DNA from: Nothopassalora personata
Taxonomy: Eukaryota; Ascomycota; Dothideomycetes; Mycosphaerellales; Mycosphaerellaceae
NCBI GenBank assembly: GCA_033816765.1
Contig: CM066297.1
Coordinates: forward strand, 2,412,573-2,476,572
Reading direction: 5' to 3'
Length of the DNA stretch: 64,000 bases
Of the stretch, positions 22,444-35,100 are shown one piece after another; position 1 is the stretch's first letter; each line of letters begins with the position of its first letter. The notes under the pieces were generated by a model. It ran no database searches. It was not told where the DNA came from and saw only the letters and a list, made by a program, of their open reading frames with translations. The translations under genes and the position numbers were made by a program.

Positions 22444-22847
22444 TATTAGGTTTAGTATAACTTAATAATATTATAAGTTAAGAAGACGAGCTTAATTGGG
22501 TTTGTTCTCGGGCCGATAGGAAGTCAAGGGAAAGTAATAAAGCAGTAGCTGTCTTATCTTATAAAGACTAAGTAGTAGTAAGGTAGAGGTTAGGTTATAG
22601 TGTATTCTAAACAGTAATATTAAACAGTAAGTTGAACGCCTCGAAACCATAAGGGGTTCTTAGCGTTCCTAAATACAAAGGAGATTCGTAGATCTCGGTA
22701 ATTAGTCTAATTATTCTAAGTATAAGCAGTCTAATTAGTCTAAGCATAAGCAGTCTAATCGCTCTAAGTCTAAGCGCTTAGGTAGGATAAGTAACGTGTT
22801 CGTCTTATCGTTATGATTCTAGGGTTTATAGGAATCATTCCGTAACA
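22444..22847 (-). repeat. 5' LTR of Gypsy-B copy 2
   Basis: 404 bp, starting TATTAGG (RIPped TG) and ending CCGTAACA, followed by the target duplication CTAAA. Contains the same 24-25-bp tandem array (about 22708-22775). Confidence 0.92.
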
Positions 22848-24075
22848 CTAAACTGTAAAATTTCGGCTGTAGAAAGGTTATAAGACCTAACCTATAGCTT
22901 CTTAGATTCCGGTTTAGGATCCGATCCCCTTTCGTTAACTCCTACGGGTAGTACGTCTTCGTCGGCGATAGGCTCGATCTCGTTTAAATTACTACTATCT
23001 TCGCTATTAGCGACGCTATTAGCGACTTCTCCCTCCCCTATTACGAGATCGATCCTATTATCTAAGCCTAGTACTCCTATGTTATTCGGGCGAAGCTCTA
23101 GAACTAGCTTAAGGTTTTCTCGTACCTAAACACCCTTTATTAGCTTACTATTAAGTTCCTTAAGAATATAGGTACTAAACTCCCTAGAGACACTAGATAC
23201 CCGATATGGACCTTACTATTAGTAACCGATCTTACGTAAGAAGTTATCCTTATATAGCTTATCGAACCTTATAATAAGGTCGCCCTTCTAGAAACTAACA
23301 AAGTTAACATTCCGGTAAGAATTAAAGTAGTCCTTACTAAGTTCTCTTAGTCGCTTCCTTCGAGTATGTAGCTCTTCTAAACTAAGGTCTCGAGCCTAGA
23401 GTTAACGCGCACGTATAGTAAGTAGGTCCTTAGTCGTCCTAACCAATCCCTATTAATAATTAGCCTACGTCGGGTACTTAACCTTAATTGGTAGAATCGT
23501 GCGATAGCTATATAGGAGCTAAGCTAGCGTTATTCTAGTAGTACGATAGGTCGTAGTCCTATTAGCCTATAACATAGCGGGTACCTATTGCTCCTATCCG
23601 CGGTATATGTTCCTTATAAGCTTTACTAACGCTATAAGAATCGGACGGTATCTAACCTTAACTAGAGCATTAGACTACGGATAGTACGGTAATATTCGGA
23701 TCCTTCGAGCACTAAGTACTACGAGTAACCGCTTAACCTTAGCCGTATAAACCGTAGCGTTATTAAGCACAATTTTAGCATAGTAGCCGTGCCTATAGAA
23801 GACATCCTTATATAGAAACTTAGTAACCGTCTTAGAGCTAGGAGGTACCCTCGTTACTCTAGCCTCGATCTAGTTACTAAGTGCTTCGCGCGTAACTAGG
23901 AGGTATCTATTTTTATGCACCTAGACGGGGTCCGAGTACTACTTCTTACTAATAACCTAAGGGGTCGATAAGTGAAGCTTACTAGCGCGCTAGTTGCCTT
24001 CGCGAAACCTATAAGGAGCATAACTTTGAACCTATGTAGAGACATTGGCGAAGTACCCGTCCTAGTAATACCGAT

Positions 24076-24163
24076 CGGAAATAAGGTTATATACGACCTT
24101 AGCGCTACGGTAACCGTGTCGGAAATAAGGTTATATACGACCTTAGCGCTACGGTAACCGTGT
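24076..24163. repeat. exact 44-bp tandem duplication
   Basis: The 44-bp unit starting CGGAAATAAGGTTATATACG occurs twice back to back (24076-24119, 24120-24163) with no difference. 44 is not a multiple of 3, so it shifts the frame inside the integrase of Gypsy-C. Confidence 0.95.
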
Positions 24164-26553
24164 CTCTTATAGCATTCTATAACGATCTCCTTCTAAGCCT
24201 TATTATCGTTAATTACAAGTTATAACGGTGCTTCTCGGCACTTCTAGAAGAATAGTAATTAGTCCCGGATAAAGAAATTAACGCTCTTCTTTACTAGCCG
24301 CCGGTACTTAGTACGGGTAACACTATCGGGCCGGGTCCTAGTTTCTATAACCTAAGCAAGTTACTAAGAGCTCTTAGAGTATTAGTCTCCGAGATGTCGT
24401 GTTTTCTAGATTTTAACTAGATAGGTGTCGACCGGCTCTAGGTACCCGAATAGCTTATTATTAATTATCCGGTCGACTTCGTCTTCGTTAGCGTCTATAG
24501 GTTCCTAAGGTGTAGAGGGCCTACGAGACAGGGCATCTAGGCTAGTGTGCCTAGTCCCCGTAACGTGCTTTACTTTAAACGTAAATAGCCTAATCTAGAC
24601 GACCTACCGGGCTATTGCCGAGTTAGGTAGGTCCGAAGCCAGCCGGTTAAGCTACTATATAAGTGTCTTAGCATTAACCTTAAGGACAAAATCAACGCTA
24701 GTAATATATCTCTAGATCTTTTTAAGCCCCTTAAGGACCCTAAGGCATTCCCGCTTACTAGTATTATATCTAGATTCTAACGCGTTCTAGATTCTACTCT
24801 TATATCGCACCGGGTGACGCCGTCGAGTACTATCTATTAATTCTTAAGAAACGATACATCCCTATCTAGTGCCGCTAGCATTAACTAAGATAAAGATAGA
24901 CCTAGCACTAGGTAAGTAGTAGAGGTTAACTAAGACTAGAGCCTATATAAGATATCTAGTAACCTCTTCTTTCGAGAACTACTTATTTTCTATCTAGGTG
25001 AACTCGGCGTCCTTCTTTAGTAGCTTGTACATTAGTCGAGCGATAATAACGAACTAGGGGATCTATATCCGGAAGTACATATATAGCCCTACATAGGTGC
25101 GGACCTCCTTAATATAGGTAGGCGTAGGCTAATCTAGGATCTTAGCTATAACCTTTAGGTTAGGATAGCGACTATCCGGGCTAGTAACGTACCTAATAAT
25201 CTTAAGCTTTTTATATAACTATTAGGATTTGCCTCTAGTAACTACCGCACTAGCTCTTTCTAGGTTAGTAAGAACTAGATCTAGGGAAACAATGTGCTTA
25301 ACGACCTATTTCCTTAACCTAGGCTCTACTTCTACATTCCTATAGTCCTTAGTTAGTCCCTTAATACCGATGTTATTGAGAAACGGCTTTGCTCGATGTA
25401 AGATATAATTAAGTAGAATCTTTATTACCGTACGCATAAACTAAGTAACTGAATTAGTAGCTCCTTAAGGTAGAGTCGTGTTACGTACTAGGCTAAGAGG
25501 GGTTATAAAGGCTATTAAGTCCCGGTAGGACTTATCTAAAATAATCTAATTATAACCTAAAAACAGGTCTATAAGTAAAGCGACTCGGTACCCGGTAAAA
25601 TCCTCTAAGAAGCTATCCGTGTCTAGTAGAATGTTAGCATCGCGTATAGTAACCTTATTTAGGAGCATAGCTAAATTAATTAACCGATATAGCATATCGC
25701 TTCTAGAGACATTAACCTTTTTTACGACTAGGAACTAGCTATTAGAATATACCCCTTATAAGTATTCTAGGATGTTGTTCTTAATCCGGGCTCTAATTAT
25801 ACGCTTAACAATTGCCCTAAGACTTAGGTGCAACCGGATAGGACGTACCTACTATAGCCTATAAGGGACCGTGTTAATCTTCTAAGGTAGCATAACGTTA
25901 TACCTAATTTGCCTTATATAACTAAAATCCTAAGCGAGTGCTACCTCCCGGTTATAGAGTATCTTATTGAATAAGGCCCTTTCTATTAGCAATAGCTTAA
26001 TACTAACCTTAATTAAGGTAAGCCGTTCTAGAGTAATCCAGCCACCTCGCTTAATACTTAAGAATTTCTTAGTTAAGTATTTCCCGTTAAACGGACCTTA
26101 TCCTCTAGGCATCTTAGACTCTAGGTATAGTACCCTACGCTTCTATTCTATATCTCCCTTAACTCGTAATTCTAGGCGCTCGTGAACGCTCGCGTCTACT
26201 AGCTTCTTCTTGTCCGCCTTACGCTTATATATCGTAAAGACCTACGGCATCCTAATGTTAGCTATATGTTAGCCTACTTATTACTTCTGTACCTAAGCAT
26301 TTAATGTAGATTGCCTTAGGATCTCGGAGGGCTAATCCCCTTAAACTAAATAAACGTTAGTAATAGAATCTCCCTCGAACGCGCCTATTCCAATTTCTGC
26401 AACTCGTTCCTTTATTCTAGTAGTCCTAAGCAATCCTAATAAGTAAGCTAAATGGTTGCTAGGCGTTAGAGCCTTGCCGGGTTCCTATAGATACGTCGTG
26501 TCTTCCTATAGATGCGCCGTGTCGTAGTCGTATCCGTTTTCCTTACTATAGCT

Positions 26554-26579
26554 ATTTACCGGTCCCGGGACCGGTAAAT
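26554..26579. repeat. 26-bp perfect palindrome, copy 2
   Basis: Identical to 8465-8490. Here it lies upstream of RT in the Gypsy-C minus-strand frame. Flanks differ from those of copy 1 from the first base outward on both sides. Confidence 0.9.
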
Positions 26580-26858
26580 TAAAGTCCGAGCTTTCTCCGA
26601 GATAGTGCGAGAACCTTACTAATTTTATTAAATCCGGCTTTAGCAAGTTACCGTTAGGTTGAGCGCCGTAAATTAATCTACTCTTCTATTTCCCGACGCT
26701 TTTAATAGTTCTTAAAGGGTCTTATACCTATCCGAGCTAACTAGGGTAGTAAATATAACACTTTTACCTTTACGGCTAGTAATAGTCCCCTCCTACGAAC
26801 TATTATCGCAGTTACGGGCAGTAAGCCGCACCTTACGGGCCTACGGACGTCCTAGGAT

Positions 26859-27056
26859 TGTATAAGGGGTAGCCTAGTAGCTAACCCTTACATGTAGCCT
26901 TATATGTAACATACGGTCGCAACCGGCTACTAAGCCGTACGTAACACGCATACGTACATCTTACGACGCGCAATGCGTCTTAAATAAAAGGTAAGAATTA
27001 GTTTATCTACGACTAGTAGGTCGTGGGCGTACTATACATTACGACATCCCTTAACA
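26859..27056 (+). repeat. 5' LTR of Gypsy-A copy 2
   Basis: 198 bp, TGTATAAGGGG...CCCTTAACA. Matches 38876-39071 with transitions and one 2-bp indel. Confidence 0.88.
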
Positions 27057-27079
27057 GTTCTAATTCTTCTCTTCGCTAC

Positions 27080-28280
27080 AATCTATACACGCTATAGAGT
27101 CCGAACGCGACGACAGTAGCGCTACGCCTACGGCTCCCCTAAGCCCTAGGGCCTAGTAATAAGCGAGGCGTGTAGCCTTAGTCGTAAGGAGGGATGCCCT
27201 TCGGGTAGAGGTTAAGGAGAAGGAGATATAGAGGGAGATTAAACAGTTAGAGATCTTCGGGACGTAAGCGTACCGCCGGCGGACCCTTAGGGCGAATCCG
27301 GCGGAGAACTATCCCCTACTCCCCCTCCTCTATCTATAGTAACTAACGATAATATCGTAGCTCGAGGCGCGGCCGCATCGTATACGACACGTTTACGTCT
27401 TAAAGAACCTACGCCTTTTAGAGGGGACTCGATTAAGAAAGCACGGGTATTCCTAAGGGAGCTCTCTCTTATCTTTACCCTCTTAGGCGGTACGTATATA
27501 ACGAACGAGTTAAAGGTCCTATATAGGGTTATATACCTAAGCGGAGAGGTAAGTAAGCGATAGTACGCTAACTATAGCGTCCTTAACCTTAAAGGGTATA
27601 TATACTAGGACTTTAAGGAGTTCTATCGAGACGTATACGGTAACCCTATAAACCGCGTGCTTAACGTAATATTAGAGTATAAGGCGGTAAAATAGAAGGA
27701 CAACTAGACAGTGCGTTAGTTTACGACTAAGCTAGATGTTATAGAGGATTAGTTAGGGGACTATACGGAGGCGTAACGCGTGCGACATATACTCGCTAAG
27801 CTTACGCCTAGCCTACGGTCCGCAATCGTTAAGTTTCATAACATCCTAATAACTAGAGAGGAACTAGTAATCCTAGCTTCGCGCATTAAAAGCACGGAGC
27901 GTAGTAGCGGAGGGCACGACCGCGGGTAGTATAGTCGCCGTAGGCGAGAGACTAAGGGCGACTAAGGGCGAAGCGATCGTAGCTCGAAGTAGTAGAAGTA
28001 TAGTTAGGCGTCGCGCGACCCGGGTACGAGTTACTAGCGGGACGCCGGCGGATCGTCTATAACCTTCGATAGGACTAAAGCGGAGTGCTATAGATGCTAT
28101 AAGAAGGGTTACATTAAGACGGATTACCCGAATAGGCACCTATGGAAGGACCGTAACGCGTAAGCGGTTCGTAGGGTAGACGCTACGAAGGCTCTAACTA
28201 AGAAGGGTAGCGACTAGGGAAAAGGTAGAGGACTAGAAGTAGGTCGCTCCTAAGTCCGAGTTTTCCTAAAGTTAACCCTT
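27080..28280 (+). pseudogene. Gypsy-A gag, RIP-broken
   Basis: The plus-strand gag core is readable from about 27355 (RLRLKEPTPFRGDSIKKARV, ELSLIFTLLGGTY, ELKVLYRVIYLSGEV). A decayed zinc knuckle lies at about 28088-28141 (CYRCYKKGYIKTDYPNRH), where the histidine and last cysteine positions are tyrosine, as RIP would give. Homologous to about 4600-3450 on the minus strand. It would form the particle shell and bind RNA; it is inactive here. Confidence 0.78.
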
Positions 28281-31200
28281 TAAGGCGAGTAGATGTGTGT
28301 CTAGCGCGTCACTTACGAGGCGTAGTCGAGACTCGTAAGGGCTTTCGCGAGGCTACGTTTCTCCTAGATAACTATACGGATCTTAGCCTAGTATCGTATA
28401 AGTATGTACTCCGACATTAAATATAACCTATTAATAGGGTAAGGCTACCGAAGTTAGAGTCGTATACGTATAGCCTAGGGTATTACTACGGCGCCTTTAC
28501 GGTTCGGCTACGACTCGCTAATAACGCGGGAGTAGAGCGCGTAAGTAACGCTATCTACTACGCGGTGCCTATAGGTAGGCCATTAGTGATTTTAGGTAGA
28601 CCCTAGAGGTACCGCAATCGGATCGTAAAGAGCGATTGTAAGGACTAGTAGTTCTACGGCGCGGAGACGTATGCGGTAAAGTAGCGTAGCGTAAGCGAGT
28701 TCCTTAAGGATCTCGGCGACTTAGAGTAGGTGTATACTATAAGTATTCGTGCGGTTACTATAGCGTCCGACGAAGGAGAAGGCTTAAACTAGCCTAAAGA
28801 GTTCGCTAACTTCCGAGATGTGTACGTACCTAATAAGCGTACGAAGCGTAAGCTACCCGACGGGGTTAAGTATACGATTAATCTCGTTAAAGGAAAGAAA
28901 CCCCCCTTTAAGCCGCTGTACTATTAATCTATTACGGAGTTAGAGGCTTTAAAGAAGTATATCGCCGAGGCGATAGAGAAGGGCTGGATTAAGCGGTCCG
29001 TAAGCGAGGCGGGTACGCCTATCTTGTTCGTACTAAAGAAAGACGGTACTCTTAGGCTCTATATAGACTATAGAGGCTTAAATAAGATTATAGTAAAGAA
29101 CCGATACCCCCTGCCCCTAATTAGCGAGACGCTAGATAGGCTATTAGGTTCTAGGTTCTTTACTATAATCGATTTAAAGGACGCCTACTATCGTATCCCT
29201 ATTAAGCGAGGCGATAAGTGGAAGACTACGTTTCGTACGCGATACGGACACTACGAGTACCTAGTAATGCCGTTTAGGTTAACTAACGCACTAGTAACCT
29301 TTTAAGGGTATATTAACAAGGCGCTAACCGGCTTAGTTAATAACATTTACGTAGTCTACCTAGATAATATCCTCATCTATAGCGAGACGCGTAAGGTACA
29401 CGTACGAGCCGTGCGCGAAGTGCTTACGAGGCTACGGAAGTTTACTCTATTCGTAAACCCTAAGAAGTGTCACTTCTTCTAGGAGAGTATAGAGTTCCTT
29501 AGGTTTATCGTAAGCGCCGTAGGCGTGTCGATAGATAGGAGTAGGGTAGCCGCTATCGAGGAATAGCCTACACCTACGACCTTTTATAAGGTCTAGTCCT
29601 TCCTTAGGTTTTATAACTTCTACCGGCGTTTTATAGAAGGATACTTAAGGGTCTACAAGCCCCTAACGGACCTACTAAAGGGATCTAAGGACGGCAAGAA
29701 GTAGGGCCCTCTTACGTGGACCTTAAGCGAAGAGTAGGCGTTTCGATAGCTTAAGGCCGGATTCTTAGGTACACTAATACTTAGGCACTTCGATCCTACG
29801 CTACGCACGCGAGTCGAAACCGACGCGTTAGGTTTCGCGATCGTAGGTATTATATCCTAATTGTTTAGTACTAAGTAGCATCCTATCGCGTTCTATTTAC
29901 GTAAGATAATACTAGCCGAGTATAACTACGAGACGTACGATTAGGAGCTACTTATAGTAGTTAAGGCTTTTAAGCATTAGAGGCTATACTTAGAGGGCGC
30001 TACGTATACGGTACGAGTACTAGTCGACTACGCTAACCTATAGGGCTTTATAATAGTAAAGTAGCTAAATAGGCGGTAAGCTCGATAGGCTACGTTCCTA
30101 TAGTCTTTTAATTTTGTAGTAGAGCATCGGCCGGGTAAGACTAACCTAGCCGACGCGCCTTCGAGACGTAGTAACTACGTAGCTATAACGTAATAAACTT
30201 CAAACTTGCTACCTACCTTATAAAGTAAGCTATCTTTCTAGAAGGAGTCTCTAGAAGGGATAAGCGAGCCGACGGTAAAGCGCGCGCTTACTACCTACGA
30301 GGCGATATAGGGCGACATAGGCGCGGTAATAGCAGTACGGAGAGGTGACCTTCCCTATTAAGACAAGCCGTCGTTACTAGTAGCAGTATACGCTATAGTA
30401 ATATAGGGTTAAGCTTATAGCTCGACGGGTAAGTTAATCCTACTCTTAATAAAGATCGCGTAGTAGTAAGACGACTAGTATGTCGTATACTTAGCGTAGG
30501 CGCTAAGCGCGAGGGACGCTAAGGGATAGTATATAAAGGATAACCTTATATACTACGGAGACGCGATCGTAGTACCTAGGGATTACGTAATTAGGTCGTA
30601 TCTAATTCGCATGTACTACGACGACGTCCTCGCGGGTTACTTTAGAAGGACTAAGACTAAAGAGCTATTACGACGTAATTATTAGTAGGACTCACTTAGT
30701 ACGGACGTGAAGCAATACGTCTAAGCCTATAGAACCTACTAGGGTTCGAAGGCTAAACGCTATCGACCCTATAGTAGGCTATAACCGCTTCCTAGACCGG
30801 AGCGGCCGTAGTAGGAAATCACTATAGATTTTATTACGGACCTACCTCTAAGCACGCGAGCCGGTTACGTATATAATACGATCCTAGTAATAGTCGATCG
30901 CTACTTAAAAATGAGCTTATACATCCCGACGACGAAGACTTACATAGCCGTAGAGCTTACGAGGCTCCTACGAGACGAAGTCGTGCGACACTATAGTGTC
31001 CTGTTAGGTATAGTAAGCGACCGAGGTCCGGTCTTCACTAGTTAGTTTTAGAGTAACTTCTACTTCGAGGCGCGTGTAAAGCGTAAGCTATCTACGGCCT
31101 TTTACCCTTAGACTAACGGCTAAACTAAGAGGGTAAACTAAACCCTCGAATAATATCTTCATTATTACTATAGTAACAATTAAACTGAGTAGGCTAAGTA

Positions 31201-31877
31201 GCTTACAGTTACTAAATTCGTAGCTAATAATAGCATCTACCTAACACTACGGATAAGTCCGTTCGAGATAGCGTACGGTTAGCGACCTAAGATTACCCCT
31301 ATACTAACTAGATCTCGAGACGAGACCTAGGGGGGGGGAAGTACTAGTAGCGGTAATAGCTACGAGTCGCATACGAAAACTACGCGCTACACTCGAGGAG
31401 CGATAGAAGGCTATAGTAGAAAGCTAGGCTCGCTACTATAATAAGACCTACTAAGCTAAGACCTACCGCGTAGGTAACTTAGTCCTATTATTAACGAAGA
31501 ACCTTAAGTTAGTAGTGCTAAAGAAGAAGATAGGTCCGAAGTTTATCGGCCTATACCGCATTACGGACGCTATCGGTTCGTAGGCGTACCGCCTAGCGCT
31601 ACTAGCCGACTTAAGGCTCTATAACGTCTTCTATGTCTCTCTCCTCGAGCCGTATATCGGTAGCGATAAGGATAGACCCGTACCCCCTCTAGCTAATAAG
31701 GACGGAGAGTATAAGGTAGAGGTAGTACTAGATAGGCGTAAGCGTAAGGGTAAGCTATAGTATCTAGTCTAGTGGAAGGACTAGCTAGAGGAGTATAATA
31801 GCTAGGAACCGGCGGAGGGCCTCGCGAATGCGGATCGTATAGTAGCCGACTATAAGGCGTTAAGGAGAAGTAAATGA
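28280..31877 (+). pseudogene. Gypsy-A pol with C-terminal chromodomain, RIP-broken
   Basis: A protease remnant lies near 28350 (LLDNYTDLSLVS). RT is open at 29024-29305 ([49 protein letters not shown]) and continues with YLDNILIYSETRKVHV, the YxDD box having become YLDN. RNase H is at about 29800-30130 (EYNYETYD, FVVEHRPGKTNLADAPSR-like). Integrase is at about 30620-31300 (EITIDFITDLPLSTRAGYVY, IVSDRGPVFTS). A run of ten or so G at about 31330 lies after the core. At about 31710-31860 a chromodomain is visible (EYKVEVVLDRRKRKGKL, EEYNS, EPAEGLANADRIVADYKALR). Tryptophan codons have become TAG. The Copia-2 insertion lies 38 bp after the stop codon. Confidence 0.85.
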
Positions 31878-31915
31878 GACTAGTATAGGAGTACTAGAGC
31901 ATAAATAAAACTTTT

Positions 31916-32162
31916 TGTTAAGTTAAGACCTTATAGGATACGTAGTTAGCAGCGGAGTAGAGTAAGAGATTAATCTTCAACTAGCTAATAGCTATAGGGT
32001 ATGTAGCAATATATTAGGAACCAATGTGTTAATTGTGTTAGATGTCTATCTAAGCTAAAGGGGAGAGAAGGTGTCTTCCGATAAGCTAAGTTATCGTAGA
32101 TGCCTTAGGCTATTAGATTACAACCTAACTGTTAGCTCCCCTTAAGATACTACATCTTAACA
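31916..32162 (-). repeat. 3' LTR of Copia-2
   Basis: 247 bp. Nearly identical to 37282-37528; the few differences seen are transitions. Confidence 0.94.
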
Positions 32163-32199
32163 CTCCTACTTATCTCACATAGGAGGTTATAGTCTACTC

Positions 32200-35100
32200 T
32201 TCTCCTATTAGTAGTATTTAGACCTCTATAACAGGTTGAGCTAGCTTACAAACCTCTAGAAGTGTAGACTAGTCTTTAGCTTTATGAACCTATCTACAAC
32301 TATCTTAGATGTTAGGGTGTACTTAATAGTAATAAGCCTTCTCTACTAAAGTTTCCTAACAGCATTGTAGGCAATGTTAATGTGCTTTAACTTGTTATAA
32401 ACATGTGCATCCCTTACTAGGGTAAGGGCAGCTTAGTTGTTACCTCTTAATTAGACTAGTCTTAAGCTTAATACAGTCTCCTAGTTTCTAGTGATCCTTA
32501 GTTAATAGGAACAGTCTCCTACTAACTCTAGATAGTCTATCTCCCTTAGTAGTGAAGCTAGGAATTGGGATTGCTTTGTATATGCATTTACAGCTATGTA
32601 TTTAGCTTCTATTATAGATGTTACTACAGACTTTTGCTTCTTACTCATCTAGGAGACTAGTGCCCTATAGAGGAAGAAGACATACCTAAGGATAGAGACT
32701 CTATCTACTTTGTCTATTGCAGAATTAGAGTTATAGTATCTAACTAGGCATCCTTCTCTATGCCTAGAGAAGACAAGGCTAAGATTAGGATATAACCTTA
32801 GATATCTTATAATCTTCTTTAAAGCCTTTATATAGTAGGTGGATGGGTTACTTATAAATAAGCTTATCCTTCCTAGGGCAAAAGTAATGTCTAGCCTTAT
32901 AATTATTGCTAGCTACATCTATGTACTATTAATACTCTAGTACTCTGCCTTGTCACACCTCTTATCTATGTAGCTTAAAGGTTTAAGAGCCTTATAGCTG
33001 TCTATAGGTGAGTGTATAGGTGCTGCCTTCTTATAGTTTATCCCTATCTTAGCAAGGTTGTCCCTAACAAAGTATCCCTAGTTAAGTTTTAGGATTCCTC
33101 TCCTCCTATCCCTTATAACTCTTATGCTAAGGATCTTTTTAGGTTTACTAAGATCTTTAATCTTAAAGACTTTGCTAAGTTCTCTTTTAAACTAGAGAAC
33201 ATCTGTCAACTTTAGTGCAGCAATTAGAATGTTATCCACATATGTGAGAATTATAATCTCTTTTTCCTTATAAATAAGTAGGCATAGATCCACCTCTAAC
33301 TATATAAATCCAATCTCTCTAAGCTTTAATACATAGAGTTGATTCTAATCTCTAGCTGCTTACTTAAGTCTATACAAGCTTTTAAGGATCTTAAACACTA
33401 TGTTTAGTAGAAGCTTAACTCCTAGTAGTAGTAATATAAAGATGTCTTTATAGAGGGTGCTTTCTATAAACGCATTGTTTACATCCACTTAGTAAAGATA
33501 GAGATCCTTCTTATACACAATAGCTATAAACACCCTAAGGGTGTCCTATCTAACTATAGGCGTAAATGTCTCTATAAAGTTAATACTAAACTTCTATAAA
33601 AAGCCCCTTACAACTAGCCTAGCCTTGAACTTTTTAATGGCTCCACTAATGCTTCTTTCAACATTAAAGACCTATCTTAACGTAACTAAGTTTACTCCTT
33701 TTAGTAGAATAGCATTCTCCTAGGTGTTGTTGCTCTATAGAGCATCTAGCTCCTTCTAGATTGCTTCCTTCTAAAGGTGTCCCCATTTCTTGTTATTTAT
33801 AGCATCCTTATAGGACTTTAGAATTAGGATCTCTTGCTTGTATGCAATAACTTCTACAGTTGCTATAAAGGCTATCTCCTTAACTTCTTCTAGGAATTCA
33901 CTATCCTATAGTACTGAATTATCTACTAATTGCATAGCTGTAAAGAAAGCTTAGTAGTAAGCAGCAAGGTTCTCTAAGAGGTCTATTGCTTCTCCTACTT
34001 TAGTAGCTAGTTTAGGTATAGGGACTATAGATCTTAGGGCTTTCTATTTCCATTTATAGCCCTTAACATTATAGTTAGCCCTCCTCTTACTAAGGGATAA
34101 TCCAAGAGTAGTCACTTGTTCCTAGTAACATTCTTTTCCTAGAGATCTAGTAAGCTTATCTTAATTAGCTTATCGATTTTCTGAAATTCCCCTATATTCT
34201 TTAGAGGCTAGGGAAGTTGCATAAACAGCTTTCTTAGCTAGGCTATTACTAGGCTACTCTACTAAATGATTGAATAGTGAATAGGTTACTCTAAGGATAT
34301 GTCCTTCCTTAGCCTCCCTAAGGGTCTCCTAGCTAGTGCATTGCTTAATAGATTCAATTTTGTAACATTAAGATCTATATTACCTCTAGGTTGATCCTTA
34401 AAGAAGTCTATATGTGTGTGTTGTTTTACAGCTTTTATGTCTAGTTCCTAAAAGAGCTAGGCCTTAGCTATGTTTTTAACGTATCTAACAAACACTGCTT
34501 CTTTGCCTCTATTTATTAGTATATTACTTCTTGCCTAATAAGGCTAGGATCTTGTGTCTATGTAGATAATAGCTTTACATCCCTAAACCTTCAAATGGTT
34601 AATAGTTAGCTTAATACTATTAAAGGCTTTATCTAGTGAAACCTTGAACCTATTATAGTCTAGACCATTTAGTAGTTTATTCCTTATGTAGGTTTAGGCT
34701 TCTAGTGCTTTAGGCTAGAATTTAATTGGTATCTTGGCCTCTTTAAGCATTGCCCTTATAGAGTCTTCTAAGGTTTGTATTAACCTTTTAACTAGTCCAT
34801 TTTAGAGCGAGTTGTATACCTTAGTATACTCTAGCCCAATTCCTAAATCCTTCTCCTACTACTTAACTAATGCAATAAGTTCCCTTACATTGTTAAGCCT
34901 AACTGCTTTTAACTATGCTAATGATTTCCTCTCTACCTTAATCTTCTAGTTCTAGAGAGCAACTAGAGCATCTTCTCTTTTCTTAAGAGGACAGGTCCAC
35001 TTTTTTCTAGAGAAGTTGTTAACAATCTTAAGCTAGTATTTAAACCCTAGCCTTAATGTTAGCAGTGGACTACATATGTTAATAGATACAAGGGTAAGTC

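Larger units (their letters stand above)
8659..22847 (-). mobile_element. Gypsy-B copy 2, complete chromovirus with nested Copia-1
   Basis: A full-length Ty3/Gypsy element on the minus strand. Two 404-bp LTRs (8659-9062 and 22444-22847) are flanked by the 5-bp duplication CTAAA (8654-8658 and 22848-22852). Without the inserted Copia-1 (13240-20419 plus its CTTAT duplication) the element is about 7.0 kb. Order in element sense: 5' LTR, gag with a decayed zinc knuckle, protease, RT, RNase H, integrase, C-terminal chromodomain, an antisense ORF, 3' LTR. RIP has introduced many stops, so it is dead. A purine-rich tract (reverse of about 9063-9078) next to the 3' LTR serves as the polypurine tract. 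Confidence 0.92.
22853..26858 (-). mobile_element. Gypsy-C remnant: RT, RNase H and integrase without recognised LTRs
   Basis: A third Gypsy pol type on the minus strand. RT is at about 25950-25000 with TTLP, GATNSVT and the catalytic box FLNNIGIKG (normally FLDDIG). RNase H is at about 24900-24500 (RYNTSKRECLRVLKGLKK, then HVTGTRHTSLDALSRRPS). Integrase is at about 24400-23100, with the typical C-terminal ARDLSLEELHTRRKRLREL and FVSF..KGDLIIRFDKLYKD. The tail (about 23090-22870) is acidic (EGEVANSVANSEDSSNLNEI). No gag and no chromodomain are visible. Its right side is cut by Gypsy-A copy 2 at 26858 and its left side by Gypsy-B at 22853; the left continuation would be the sequence ending at 8658. 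RIP stops are frequent. Confidence 0.8.

Noticed and set aside
27873..28139. 88-codon minus-strand frame
   Set aside because: Antisense shadow of Gypsy-A gag and its zinc-knuckle region.
33541..33723. 60-codon + strand frame
   Set aside because: Antisense shadow of Copia-2 reverse transcriptase.
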